Origin: Pseudosulfitobacter pseudonitzschiae
Lineage (GTDB): Bacteria; Pseudomonadota; Alphaproteobacteria; Rhodobacterales; Rhodobacteraceae
Reading direction: 5' to 3'
Assembly (NCBI RefSeq): GCF_002222635.1
Contig: NZ_CP022421.1
Location: 1 to 64,000 of the forward strand
DNA: 64,000 nucleotides
Shown: positions 17,079 through 25,785 of the stretch, piece by piece
Numbering within the stretch: the stretch's first letter is position 1
How the letters are laid out: each line of letters opens with the position of its first letter
Made by a program: the position numbers and the translations under genes
Notes under the pieces: model-generated
Database searches by the model: none
What the model was told of the DNA's origin: nothing
The model's input: the letters and a program-made list of their open reading frames with translations, nothing else

Positions 17079-17156
17079 GGTCAGGGTCGAGATGGAGCCA
17101 ACGCCCTTGGCGGTTTCGATGTCGGCGCTGGTGAATTTGATGCAGTTCGTGGTCAT
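17079..17156 (-). pseudogene. DUF736 family gene, N-terminal part (split by IS3)
   Basis: Twenty-six codons reading MTTNCIKFTSADIETAKGVG and ending SISTLT, with GGAGAAGAGC before the ATG, run straight into the right end of the IS3 element. The reading continues at 15802 on the other side of the element (FDLDITVEP). This is the start of the interrupted DUF736 gene. Confidence 0.8.
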
Positions 17157-17800
17157 TGCTCTTCTCCTTGTTTGCGTTTCAATGATGGTCACCTTGCAGC
17201 TGGCCAAGGCCCGGCCACACCGAAGGCGAAGCGCAGCGGAGAGGGGCAGGCGCCAGTCTTTTTGGCTCGCGAGGAAAGACCTGCAGGGTCAGGGGAAAAA
17301 GATCGGTGACAACCTTTGTGGACGGGGCGACAGCTGCGACCAGCATGTCATGCAACTCAGACAAAGGGAGAAATGCAGTGGCCGCGAAGGAAAGTAGGGG
17401 AACAGCCGAGGGAGATGTCGCCGATTGGCGATCTATTGTGAAGCCGACTTATTAGCCCGGTAGAGCCGACAGGTCGCATGCTCGGGAACAAGAACCCAAC
17501 TTCAGCGCAACGTCGCTGGCCAAATGACCGAAGAAGTGAGGCTACTAGCAATCTGGAAGGAGCCATAGGGCAGGGGGACCGGTAAGGAGAAATTGCCTGT
17601 TGAAGACCCTCGTCCCCGAAGCGGCCATTAAGTGACCGCGCAGCTAATGGCGGCCACGAGCCCACTTTGACCGATGCTGCGCTATGAAGGAACGGCCGCT
17701 TCGCTGCACGAGTGATTACTTTTACATCAAGCCGTAGAAGCCCGAGGAATGGCAGCTTTTTCAATAACCGCACGTCGGAGTCTGATACAGAGTTGCCGCG
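17157..17800. other. Non-coding stretch upstream of the split DUF736 gene
   Basis: About 640 bases contain the former promoter of the DUF736 gene. Open frames occur on both strands but their translations have no recognisable domain and no ribosome binding sites. It ends where the decayed IS3 transposase begins, so it may be junction DNA left by older insertions. Confidence 0.4.
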
Positions 17801-17820
17801 TCATGGCCTTCGAGCGGGTT

Positions 17821-18170
17821 TCACACAGATACCAGTCGCGGCGCGATTTGGCCCTGGAACTGCGGAGGCGGCTGAGGGAGCTGACCGTGAGCCGGGTCTG
17901 CTACGGCCACCGGCGCCTCCATATTCTGCTGCAGCGGGGAGGCCAGCGGGTCAACCACAAGCGCACCTTTCGCCTCTACAGCTAAGAAGGGCTCCGGAGC
18001 CCAAGGCGGCGGCACCCCTGCCGCTATCGGTCGGGGCGCTCCAAAGCTGATGCCACGAACTATGTCTGGGTCGCGGACTTCATGTCGGACCGGCACTTAG
18101 ACGGCCAGCCGTTCCGGATCCTGACGATCGTTGACTGCCATACGAGAGCGGTTCACGTAAGCCGATTCAG
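17821..18170 (+). pseudogene. Second IS3-family transposase OrfB, decayed fragment
   Basis: The frame reads SHRYQSRRDLALELRRRLRE, then YGHRRLHILLQRGGQRVNHK and FRLYS, a stop codon, then EGLRSPRRRHP and NYVWVADFMSDRHLDGQPFR, RILTIVDCHTRAV. This is the N-terminal half of an IS3 OrfB up to and including the first catalytic Asp region (VWVADFM). It is interrupted by the TAA at 17983 and cut off after the integrase core begins, abutting the ridA end. It differs from the intact IS nearby, so it is an independent older insertion. Confidence 0.75.
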
Positions 18171-18174
18171 CCCT

Positions 18175-18528
18175 TCAATGGGGAACGCGAGCCACGACGA
18201 TCATCTCGACACGCATACCCTGCCGGGCGAGTAACATGCCGCCTGTTGCCCGGGCCGGCGGGTTGGCCGGGTCGACCCAGGCATCCCACACAGCGTTCAT
18301 CCCCTGAAAATCCGCCATGTCGGCCAGCCAAACCTGGACCGAAGCGACGTCGGCCTTGCTGCCGCCCAGCTCGGCCATCACGGCGTCTATCTTGTTCAGC
18401 ACTTCGTGTGTTTGTGCTGTGATGTCACCGGCCAGATCATTAGGCACCTGTCCGGCGAGAAAGGCGATGTCGCCGATGCACACAGCCTGGCTCATGCGGG
18501 GGCCCGGGGTCAGTCGTTCGAGGGTCAT
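18175..18528 (-). CDS. ridA: RidA family enamine/imine deaminase
   Basis: A 117-residue RidA/YjgF protein. The frame opens earlier, but the ATG at 18528 (MTLERLTPGPRMSQAV) fits the family start. Signature segments are GDIAFLAGQVP, the central TAQTHEVLNKIDAVMAELGG and the C-terminal RQGMRVEMIVVARVP. The invariant substrate-binding Arg is present in PPARATGGM. RidA hydrolyses reactive enamine/imine intermediates released by pyridoxal enzymes or amino-acid oxidation, which suits a cluster with a D-amino-acid dehydrogenase-like enzyme. It is the last gene of island 1, just downstream of a broken glutamate dehydrogenase start. Confidence 0.9.
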   Translation of the reverse strand: MTLERLTPGPRMSQAVCIGDIAFLAGQVPNDLAGDITAQTHEVLNKIDAVMAELGGSKADVASVQVWLADMADFQGMNAVWDAWVDPANPPARATGGMLLARQGMRVEMIVVARVPH

Positions 18529-18545
18529 GTGGTCTTCCTTTCGCT

Positions 18546-18948
18546 TCAATCGTTGTCACTTGCCGCGCCGACTTCGGTGATCGAGACGGGAACGGTGTTG
18601 CGCGTGACGAGGGTGTAGAATGCACCGAATGTCGCGGCAGCAACCTCTTTGCGTGTCGCCGGGCCTAGGTCGGGCAGGTGCGTGTTCGGGTCGAGGTCGG
18701 CAAAAAGCTCGACCTCGTCCTGATCGGCGTTTGGCCAATAGCGGATGCCGCCCTTAGCCAGGTTGTTGTGGGTGGAATGCACCGCGCCAGCCGGTGAAGG
18801 TGTGCATCGGGCCGCGCAGCCGTACCCCGAAGCGGGTGATATATGTGGCGTTGCACACGCGGATCTTCTCTGCCAGGCCTTCGGGTAAATCGAAAGACCC
18901 GGACGCCGCCTCGAACATGGAGTCGACGTCGGACAGAAAGCTGCTCAT
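18546..18948 (-). pseudogene. Glutamate dehydrogenase N-terminal remnant, frameshifted
   Basis: From an ATG with a GGGAG site, the frame reads MSSFLSDVDSMF, then LAEKIRVCNATYITRFGVRL and TFTGWRG, the usual N-terminus of Glu/Leu/Phe/Val dehydrogenases. One extra base near 18779 shifts the frame; the next frame continues VHSTHNNLAKGGIRYWPNAD and QDEVE as expected for the same family. After that the homology stops: about 50 unrelated residues follow to the stop at 18546, and the NAD-binding domain is missing. It is therefore a truncated, frameshifted remnant retained between dctM and ridA. A functional fusion seems unlikely. Confidence 0.65.
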
Positions 18949-18980
18949 GTTTGTGCTCCCTTTCGCCCAATCTCTAGGCC

Positions 18981-20282
18981 TCAACCGAAAATCCAGCGGG
19001 GCAGCCACAGTGCGATATCGGGTAGCAACGCCAGGATCACAACCGACAGGCACATCAGCAGGAAGAATGGCAGCGACGCGGCCGCAACGCGCAGAACCGG
19101 AACGCCGCTCATACCCTGAAGGATGAACAAGTTGAAGCCGACGGGCGGGGTCATTTGACCCAGCTCGACCATGATCACCAGAAACACCCCAAACCAAATC
19201 GGGTCGATGCCTGCGGCCAACACCAGCGGCAACGTGATCGGTAGCGTCATCACCGTGATCGAGATGCCGTCCAGCAGCAGACCAAGCAGGATGTAAAACA
19301 ACGCCAAGATCAGCAGCAGCCCGCCGGACGAAAGTCCCATTCCACCAATTATGGCAGCCACGTCCTGCGGGATGTGCATGAATCCCATGGTCGTCGAAAG
19401 AAACGCGGCTGCCGTCAGGATCGTGCAGATCATGCAGGCGGTCGGCACCGCACCCAAGAGCGAGTCGCGCAGCAACCGGAGCGACAGCTCGCCATGAAGT
19501 GCGGCCAGAACCAGCGTCACCAATACTCCGATTGCCGCCGATTCCGAGGGCGTCGCCAGGCCAGAATAGATCGAGCCAAGGACGGCAAAGATCAGCACCG
19601 CGATTGGCCAGAGGTTGCGTAAGGCCGCGGACAGGGGCGCCGACTCGCCACCGCGCGGCGCTTTTTCGGGCCGCGACACGCAACGCGCCAGAATAAAGGC
19701 GCTGTAGAGCGCCGCGATCAGTAATCCGGGGATGAGTCCTGCCGCGAAAAGCCGCACGATCGAGACTTCGGCCAGCAGCCCGTAGATGATCATCACAATT
19801 GACGGCGGGATAAGCAGGCCCAGAGTGCCGGCACCCGCCAGCGACCCCACGGCCAGCCCTTCATCATAGCCGCGCGACCGAAGCTCGCCGAGGGTGATCT
19901 TGCCAACCGTTGCCGTGGTCGCGGCAGACGATCCCGAGACGGCTGCGAACAGCGCGCAGCCCACCACATTGGTATGCAGCAAACCGCCGGGCAGCCGCGA
20001 TACCAGCGGCGTCAACCCCTGGAACATGCGCGAGATCAGCGACGTTCGGAACACGATTTCGCCCATCCAGACGAATAACGGTATCGCCGATAGTTCCCAC
20101 GAGCTTGATGCTCGGATCATGATCCGCGACAGTGTCGATCCCAAGCGATTTACATCGAAGCCCAGAAACACCGTCAGGCTGACCGTGCAGACGCAGATGA
20201 TGGCCACAAATATGACCGTGCCCGATGCCAGAAAGGCAACCAGCAGAAGCAGCACCAGAAGAGAAATTACACCAGCATCCAT
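18981..20282 (-). CDS. dctM: TRAP transporter large permease DctM
   Basis: A 433-residue inner-membrane protein with about twelve hydrophobic segments. The ATG at 20282 (MDAGVISLLVLLLLVAFLAS) is chosen because it starts directly with the first membrane helix and lies 2 bases after the DctQ stop. Family signatures include SSWELSAIPLFVWMGE, the GCALFAAVSGSSAATTATVG loop and GLLIPPSIVMIIYGLL. With DctQ and DctP it forms a TRAP transporter driven by the sodium gradient, taking up carboxylated solutes from the periplasm. The substrate is probably the compound metabolised by the adjacent HyuAB. Confidence 0.93.
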   Translation of the reverse strand: MDAGVISLLVLLLLVAFLASGTVIFVAIICVCTVSLTVFLGFDVNRLGSTLSRIMIRASSSWELSAIPLFVWMGEIVFRTSLISRMFQGLTPLVSRLPGGLLHTNVVGCALFAAVSGSSAATTATVGKITLGELRSRGYDEGLAVGSLAGAGTLGLLIPPSIVMIIYGLLAEVSIVRLFAAGLIPGLLIAALYSAFILARCVSRPEKAPRGGESAPLSAALRNLWPIAVLIFAVLGSIYSGLATPSESAAIGVLVTLVLAALHGELSLRLLRDSLLGAVPTACMICTILTAAAFLSTTMGFMHIPQDVAAIIGGMGLSSGGLLLILALFYILLGLLLDGISITVMTLPITLPLVLAAGIDPIWFGVFLVIMVELGQMTPPVGFNLFILQGMSGVPVLRVAAASLPFFLLMCLSVVILALLPDIALWLPRWIFG

Positions 20283-20284
20283 TT

Positions 20285-20779
20285 TCAGACCTCCGTCTCG
20301 CCATGCGCGCCGGACTGTGAGAGCCCGATAAGAGACTCGACCACGCGAAGCGCGAAAATGATTACACCCAGGAGCACGAACAGCTCCGGGATCCATTGTG
20401 GGACTTCCGCGATCGACGAACTGGTTGTACCACGCTCATAGTTCCGCAGGACGCTGCGGCCGACATACCAGGCGATCAGAATACCCATAGAGAAGGCCGC
20501 GAGGTGGCCGAACACATCCAGAAAATACTTCCCCCGCGCACCCAACAGATCGCGCACCAGGGTCACCTGGATCAACGCGCCGCTGCGAAAGGCTTCGCCA
20601 AGTGCGAGGAAGGTCAGCGCGGAGACCGCGTAGCCCACGAACTCGTCAAGAACGAAGGTCGAGGTGTCGAAAAAGTTGCGGAGAACGATCTCCAGCACGA
20701 TATGGGCGAACATCGCCACCAGTGCCAGAACGGCAAGCCAGTTGGCGGTGTGTGAAAGCGCTTTGATCGCTTTGTGCAT
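20285..20779 (-). CDS. dctQ: TRAP transporter small permease DctQ
   Basis: A 164-residue protein with four hydrophobic helices, as expected for DctQ. The ATG at 20779 (MHKAIKALSHTANWLAVLAL) has GGAGGACCCA before it. The motif DEFVGYAVSALTFLALGEAF in helix 2 is the family signature. It joins DctM in the membrane part of the TRAP transporter. It sits between dctP (64 bases upstream) and dctM (2-base gap). Confidence 0.9.
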   Translation of the reverse strand: MHKAIKALSHTANWLAVLALVAMFAHIVLEIVLRNFFDTSTFVLDEFVGYAVSALTFLALGEAFRSGALIQVTLVRDLLGARGKYFLDVFGHLAAFSMGILIAWYVGRSVLRNYERGTTSSSIAEVPQWIPELFVLLGVIIFALRVVESLIGLSQSGAHGETEV

Positions 20780-20843
20780 TTGGGTCCTCCTCCCCAGATG
20801 TCGCGACAGGCACCAGACCGGTCGCGACAGTCTTGCGTGTCGG

Positions 20844-21836
20844 TCAGAAGTTTCTGCCGATCTTTGCGCCGTAGCTCGACAGGATCGCTTCGCCTGCCTC
20901 GCCGGTCTTTTTCCGCCACTCGGCGATGACCGCACTGGCCGCTGCGCCAAGATGCGCTTGCAGTTCGGGCGAGATTTCTTCGGCGATCACAACGCCGTTT
21001 TCTTTCAACGACGCGTAGTTGCCTTCGACGCGGGCACCAAGAGCCTCCCAGTTCCGCGCATCCGCGGCGGCGGCGGCCTCAAGGATCGCCGTCCGTCCGG
21101 CTTCGTCCAGATCGTCGAACGCATCGCGGTTCATGTGCACGAAGTTGAGAGGCAACGCATAGTTGATCTCGGTGAAGTGGCTGAGATGTTCCCAGAACTT
21201 CGCGTTTACGCCACCCTCGGCCGAGGTCAGAACGCCTTCGATTCCCCCGGTCGCAAGCTGCGGCACCACGTCGGCCCAGCTAAGTTGGATGGGCGATGCA
21301 CCGGCTTCGATCAGGGTGCGTGTCCCATTGGCATCGTAGGTCCGCATCTTGAGTCCACTCAGCGCACTAGGCGTGTCGACCGGCTTCTGCGCCCAAAGTC
21401 CCGATGGCGGCCAGGGCGACGCATACAGGAGGATCTGCCCGTTTTTCTCGAAGAATGCCGCATAGGCGGGTTTGGCCGCCAGATAGAGCTCGCGCGCCTC
21501 CTCCACATTGGCTGCCATGAAGGGCAGCGAGCTTACCAGAAAGATCGGATCGGACCCGGCCAGCACACCGCCAAGCGTGTCTGCGATCGGCACGACGCCG
21601 TCTGCGACCGCGTCCAGATTGTCTTTCGACTTGAAACCGAGCGCGCCGCCGAGATGCAGCGTGATAATCACGTCGTTGCCGGACAGTTCGGCCACCTTGT
21701 CGGCGAAAAACTGGTCGCCTTGCCCATGGATCGAGTTCGGCTCGTATTCGTTGGTCATGTCGAGCTTGGTTTCGGCAAGCGCGCCTCCGGCGGCAAGGCC
21801 GATGAACGCGATTCCTGCGAGTGTCTTAAAGAACAT
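20844..21836 (-). CDS. dctP: TRAP transporter solute-binding protein DctP
   Basis: A 330-residue periplasmic binding protein. The signal peptide is MFFKTLAGIAFIGLAAGGALA, cleaved after Ala-Leu-Ala. AGGAAG precedes the ATG. The mature protein shows the family core segments GSLPFMAANV-like LVSSLPFMAA, the GLWAQKPVDTPSALSGLKMR block around the substrate-binding Arg, and GGIEGVLTSAEGGVNA. It delivers the solute to DctQM. The ligand cannot be read from sequence; the adjacent HyuAB suggests an oxoproline, hydantoin-like or other carboxylated compound. It lies 49 bases after hyuB. Confidence 0.92.
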   Translation of the reverse strand: MFFKTLAGIAFIGLAAGGALAETKLDMTNEYEPNSIHGQGDQFFADKVAELSGNDVIITLHLGGALGFKSKDNLDAVADGVVPIADTLGGVLAGSDPIFLVSSLPFMAANVEEARELYLAAKPAYAAFFEKNGQILLYASPWPPSGLWAQKPVDTPSALSGLKMRTYDANGTRTLIEAGASPIQLSWADVVPQLATGGIEGVLTSAEGGVNAKFWEHLSHFTEINYALPLNFVHMNRDAFDDLDEAGRTAILEAAAAADARNWEALGARVEGNYASLKENGVVIAEEISPELQAHLGAAASAVIAEWRKKTGEAGEAILSSYGAKIGRNF

Positions 21837-21885
21837 TGCTTCCTCCTTCAGTTGATTTCTGTGTTGTCGTTCACGACGGGCGAAG

Positions 21886-23625
21886 TCATGCGGCCTCGCC
21901 GCCGCGCGCAATTCGGGTGGCGCGCTCATCGATCGACAGTCCCTCCGGCCCTTCGGTAATCACGACACCAAAGTCACGCCGCGCGGCATTAACGCTGATC
22001 TTGTCAAGAATGGCGTCAGCAAGTACCCGCTCGGGTTCGCGCTCCCAGGCCATGCCGTAGCCGCCACCGCTGGCCATCACATGGCTAAAGACGTCGCCCG
22101 CGTTCATGGCCACCGGCTCCCGAAGCAGCACCGGAAGGGCACGCGTGCGTTCACCCGAGATCAGATGATTCATCGAAGGCTGGCCAGGGCTTCCGCCCAT
22201 CAGCCCATGCGGGGGATGGTCCCGCTTGTCCGAGCGGACGTTGAGCGTCGCCCCGTCGACAAGCACACGGTAGTCGCGCCGGATCGCAAGACCGCCGCGG
22301 CGCCGGCCCGGGCCACCGGTATCGGGTACGAAACCGTAATGCTCGATGCGGATCGGATAGGTGCGTTCGATCATCTCGATTGGTACGTTGGACTGGTTGG
22401 CGCCGATATGGGGCACGCCCTCTTGACCGTCGCTCTGCAGACTAGCGCCCCAGGTCCCCATTGCGGTTTCGCAGAAAACGAAGATCGCACCGTCCTTCCG
22501 CCCCGCGATTGTCGGCAGCGTGGACCCGCCGGAACCGTCCGCCGTCACCCTGTCCGGCGCGGCATTCGCCAGCGCCCCGAAAAGGCAGTCGATCATGCGA
22601 TACCCGGTGATCCCGCGCGCCCCGCAAGGCCCCGGCGACACCGGGTTGACCACTGTTCCCGCGGGCGCACGCACCTCGATTGCTTCGGTGAAGCCGTGAC
22701 AGTTTGGCACGTCCGCCCGCATGAGCGAACGCAGCGCGGCATAGGCGCAGGCTTTGGTGAACGGCAGTGTCGAGTTGATGCCACCTGCAACCTGCGGGCT
22801 GGACCCGGTCCAATCCACAACAGCGCGCGCGCCGTCGATCGTCACCGCCACTTCCAGCGTAATTGGCTCGGGCATCTCGCCGATGCCGTCGATATGGTCG
22901 GTGAACCGGTAGGTTCCGTCGGGCAGGTCAGAAATCTCCGCCTCGGCAAGCCTGCACGCATAGCTGTTGAGATCATCGATCGCTGTTTCCATCACCTCGA
23001 CGCCGTATCGCTCATAGAGTTGTTGCAGCCCCCGCGCACCGGTGGCGCATGCGGCGATCTGGGCCTGAAGATCGCCCAGCACCATATCCGGCGTACGGAC
23101 ATTCAGCGCGATCATCTTCCACAGCGTATCGTTACGCTTTCCCTTGTCGAAGAGCTTAAGGACGGGAAGGCGCAGACCCTCCTGCCAGATCTCGGTCGCG
23201 CCGAGCGCGTTCGACCCCGCGACGATGCCGCCCACATCCGAATGGTGCGCCAGCGTCGCCGACCAGCCACGCAGCACATTTTGGTAGTAGATCGGCTTGA
23301 CGACATAGATGTCCGGCAAGTGCTGGCCGACCGCCGCGTAGGGATCGTTCATGATGAAGATGTCGTCGGGATGCAAATCATCCCCGGCCTCTTCAATCAT
23401 ATTTGTCAGCGCGTCATGGAATGCGCCCAGATGCATCGGCGTGCAGACTCCTTGCGCCAGCGTTCGCCCCTTTGCATCACAGAGCGCCGTAGAGAAATCG
23501 AGGCTGTCGCGCACAATCTGCGAATAGGCGGTGCGGATGATCGTGATGGTGATCTCCTCTGCAATAGTATCGAAAGCGTTGCGGAGGATCTCCAGCAGGA
23601 ACGGGTCGGTTGTACGAGCGGTCAT
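21886..23625 (-). CDS. hyuB: HyuB: hydantoinase B/oxoprolinase family subunit (island 1)
   Basis: A 579-residue HyuB. The ATG at 23625 lies 2 bases after the hyuA stop with GGAG eight bases before it. Signature blocks are DFSTALCDAKGRTLAQGVC, DIFIMNDPYAAVGQHLPD, the LAHHSDVGG motif and PFTKACAYAALRSLM. With HyuA it forms an ATP-dependent enzyme opening a cyclic imide or amide, as in 5-oxoprolinase and N-methylhydantoinase, or performing related carboxylations. No fusion with HyuA is seen, so this is the prokaryotic two-subunit form. Exact substrate unknown; TRAP uptake genes directly downstream suggest it is imported as an acid. Confidence 0.92.
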   Translation of the reverse strand: MTARTTDPFLLEILRNAFDTIAEEITITIIRTAYSQIVRDSLDFSTALCDAKGRTLAQGVCTPMHLGAFHDALTNMIEEAGDDLHPDDIFIMNDPYAAVGQHLPDIYVVKPIYYQNVLRGWSATLAHHSDVGGIVAGSNALGATEIWQEGLRLPVLKLFDKGKRNDTLWKMIALNVRTPDMVLGDLQAQIAACATGARGLQQLYERYGVEVMETAIDDLNSYACRLAEAEISDLPDGTYRFTDHIDGIGEMPEPITLEVAVTIDGARAVVDWTGSSPQVAGGINSTLPFTKACAYAALRSLMRADVPNCHGFTEAIEVRAPAGTVVNPVSPGPCGARGITGYRMIDCLFGALANAAPDRVTADGSGGSTLPTIAGRKDGAIFVFCETAMGTWGASLQSDGQEGVPHIGANQSNVPIEMIERTYPIRIEHYGFVPDTGGPGRRRGGLAIRRDYRVLVDGATLNVRSDKRDHPPHGLMGGSPGQPSMNHLISGERTRALPVLLREPVAMNAGDVFSHVMASGGGYGMAWEREPERVLADAILDKISVNAARRDFGVVITEGPEGLSIDERATRIARGGEAA

Positions 23626-23627
23626 GG

Positions 23628-25703
23628 TCAATACTCCAGATCGACGACGATGTTGTCGAGCGCATCGCGATGCGCGGAGGCGTCGGGTGGCACCACAGTC
23701 GTGCCCTCGTATTCCTCGACGATTAGCGGGCCGCTTTGCGGTTCGGTGCCCAGATCGCCCCGGCCAATCACCGGCGTTCGGACAAGGCCGTGCGCATCGC
23801 CGAACCAGACATCGCGGAAAACCTCCTCGGTTGAAGGGTTCAGTGCGATCGACAGCTCGTTCGGGGTTTTGTGCGCGGGATCGACGGACTTCAACTTCAG
23901 CGCCACGATCTCGACCGGTTCGCTGGCGTCAAACGCATGCCCGAACCGGCGCCGATGCTCATCATCGAAACGGGCCCGCAAATCGTCGCGGGAGGCTTCG
24001 ACGAAGCTTTCGGCGCCCAGATCAACTGTCAATTCGAACGCCTGACCGACATAACGCAACTCAACCTCGCGCGAGCACATCGCGGCGCCGGATTCGAGCG
24101 CTAGAAGCTGCTCTGCCTGGCGCTGGAGCCCGGCATAAGTGTTGTCGGCGATCTCGGCAGAAAGGCCGTCGAGACGACCGGGACAAGCGGCGGCGACCGT
24201 CACAGAACGTTCTGCCAGAAGCAGGCCCACTGCACTGAACACGCCCGCCGCCGGGGGGACAATCACACGCCGGATCTCCAGGCTGCGCGCAATTCCGACC
24301 CCGTGAACACCGCCATTGCCGCCAAACGCGAACATGGAGAAATCGCGCGGGTCGCGGCCACGATAGGTCGTCACCGCCTTGATAGCGCGCACCATCGTCG
24401 CATTTGCGACCTGGTGCACACCATAGGCCGCTGCGTGGGGGGTGAGGCTCAGCGGGTCGGCAACGACGCGGGCAACTGCGCCTTGCGACAGCTTGGCGTT
24501 GATCGGCACGGTCCCACCGGCGAGCCCGGTCTGGTTGAGATACCTCAAGACGACATTGGCGTCGGTTACGGTCGGTTCGGTCCCGCCGGCGTTGTAACAT
24601 GCCGGCCCCGGATTGGCCCCCGCACTATCCGGCCCGACCTTGATTGCACCGGCCCGGTCGATCCGCACAATGGAGCCGCCGCCAGCCCCGACCTCGGAAA
24701 TGTCGATCACCGGCAGTTTTAGAGCGTAACCGCCACCGCCCGCGATGACGCCGGTGGTGCTCATGGACGATCCGACTTCGTAATCCTCGGCAAAGATCAC
24801 GGAACCGTTCTCGATCATCGACCCCTTGGCGGTGGTTCCACCCATGTCGAATGTGATCGCGTTGTCGATGCCCAGCATCCGCGCCAGATGCGCGGCGCCG
24901 ACGACACCGGCCGCGGGGCCGCATTCGACGATCTGGGCAGGCGTCGTCTTCACTGCAGCGGCATCCACTGCGCCACCCGAGGATTGCATGATCGAAACCC
25001 GCGCCGGACATCCGGCCGTGCTCAGGTCGGCCTCCATACCTTCGAGATAGCGCCGCACCGGCGGGCCGACATAGGCATTGACCACCGTCGTGGAGGTGCG
25101 TTCGTATTCCCGGATCTGCGGTAGAACATCGACCGAAAGCGTTACAAACAAATCCGGAAGAAGCTTGCGGATAATTTCCCCTGCGCGGCGTTCGTGCTCG
25201 GGGTTGAGATAGGAATGCAGGAAGCAGACGGCGACTGCCTCGACACCGTCGCGTTGCATTTTTTGTGCTGCCTCGCGCACATCATCCTCGTTTAGAGGCG
25301 TTTGGATCGAACCATCGGCATCCACACGCTCGCGCGCCTCAAAGCGCAGGTTGCGCGGCGACAAAGGCGATGGCTTGACGTAAAGTGGCTCGTAGAGCTT
25401 CGGCACGCGTATGCGGCGCAACTCCAATACATCGCGGAACCCTGCCGTGGTCAGCAGCGCTGTGCGCGCACCCTTGCCCTCGAGAATTGCATTAGTAGCG
25501 ACCGTGCAGCCATGTGCCATTTCGGTCAGCTTCGACATCGCCAACCCCGCCCCATCGGCCAAGGCCGACACACCGGAGACCACTCCCAATCCATAGTTGG
25601 GTGGTGTCGACGGGACTTTCGCCGTCGTCAGCAATCCGTCGGCGTCGATATGGGCGATGTCGGTAAAGGTGCCCCCGATGTCGGAGGCTACGCGCCAGTT
25701 CAT
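23628..25703 (-). CDS. hyuA: HyuA: hydantoinase A/oxoprolinase family subunit (island 1)
   Basis: A 691-residue HyuA with the ASKHA-type nucleotide-binding fold. The N-terminal phosphate loop is VASDIGGTFTDIAHID; the second loop is NAITFDMGGTTAKGSM near residue 290. MQSSGGAVDA and ECGPAAGVVGAA are family signatures, and the C-terminal part ends GTTVVPPDASAH. It binds ATP and, with HyuB, activates the substrate for ring opening. It follows the LysR gene by 83 AT-rich bases that probably hold its promoter and the LysR box. It differs clearly in sequence from HyuA of island 3. Confidence 0.93.
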   Translation of the reverse strand: MNWRVASDIGGTFTDIAHIDADGLLTTAKVPSTPPNYGLGVVSGVSALADGAGLAMSKLTEMAHGCTVATNAILEGKGARTALLTTAGFRDVLELRRIRVPKLYEPLYVKPSPLSPRNLRFEARERVDADGSIQTPLNEDDVREAAQKMQRDGVEAVAVCFLHSYLNPEHERRAGEIIRKLLPDLFVTLSVDVLPQIREYERTSTTVVNAYVGPPVRRYLEGMEADLSTAGCPARVSIMQSSGGAVDAAAVKTTPAQIVECGPAAGVVGAAHLARMLGIDNAITFDMGGTTAKGSMIENGSVIFAEDYEVGSSMSTTGVIAGGGGYALKLPVIDISEVGAGGGSIVRIDRAGAIKVGPDSAGANPGPACYNAGGTEPTVTDANVVLRYLNQTGLAGGTVPINAKLSQGAVARVVADPLSLTPHAAAYGVHQVANATMVRAIKAVTTYRGRDPRDFSMFAFGGNGGVHGVGIARSLEIRRVIVPPAAGVFSAVGLLLAERSVTVAAACPGRLDGLSAEIADNTYAGLQRQAEQLLALESGAAMCSREVELRYVGQAFELTVDLGAESFVEASRDDLRARFDDEHRRRFGHAFDASEPVEIVALKLKSVDPAHKTPNELSIALNPSTEEVFRDVWFGDAHGLVRTPVIGRGDLGTEPQSGPLIVEEYEGTTVVPPDASAHRDALDNIVVDLEY

Positions 25704-25785
25704 GAGTTCACTCTTCGTTAATTTGAATGTGCTCGAATGCTAGCGGCGCCCAATAATAAATAAAAACGATAATATTGTATAAAGT

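Noticed and set aside
17357-17773. A 138-codon minus-strand frame between the IS elements
   Set aside because: No ribosome binding site or domain; it overlaps the start of the decayed IS3 fragment and is probably chance.
15806-18170. A composite transposon made by the two IS3 elements
   Set aside because: The second element is a decayed fragment of a different IS3 type and no passenger gene lies between them.
22081-24045. A 654-codon plus-strand frame opposite hyuB/hyuA of island 1
   Set aside because: Antisense of two well-recognised enzymes, with low-complexity Arg/His composition and no ribosome binding site.
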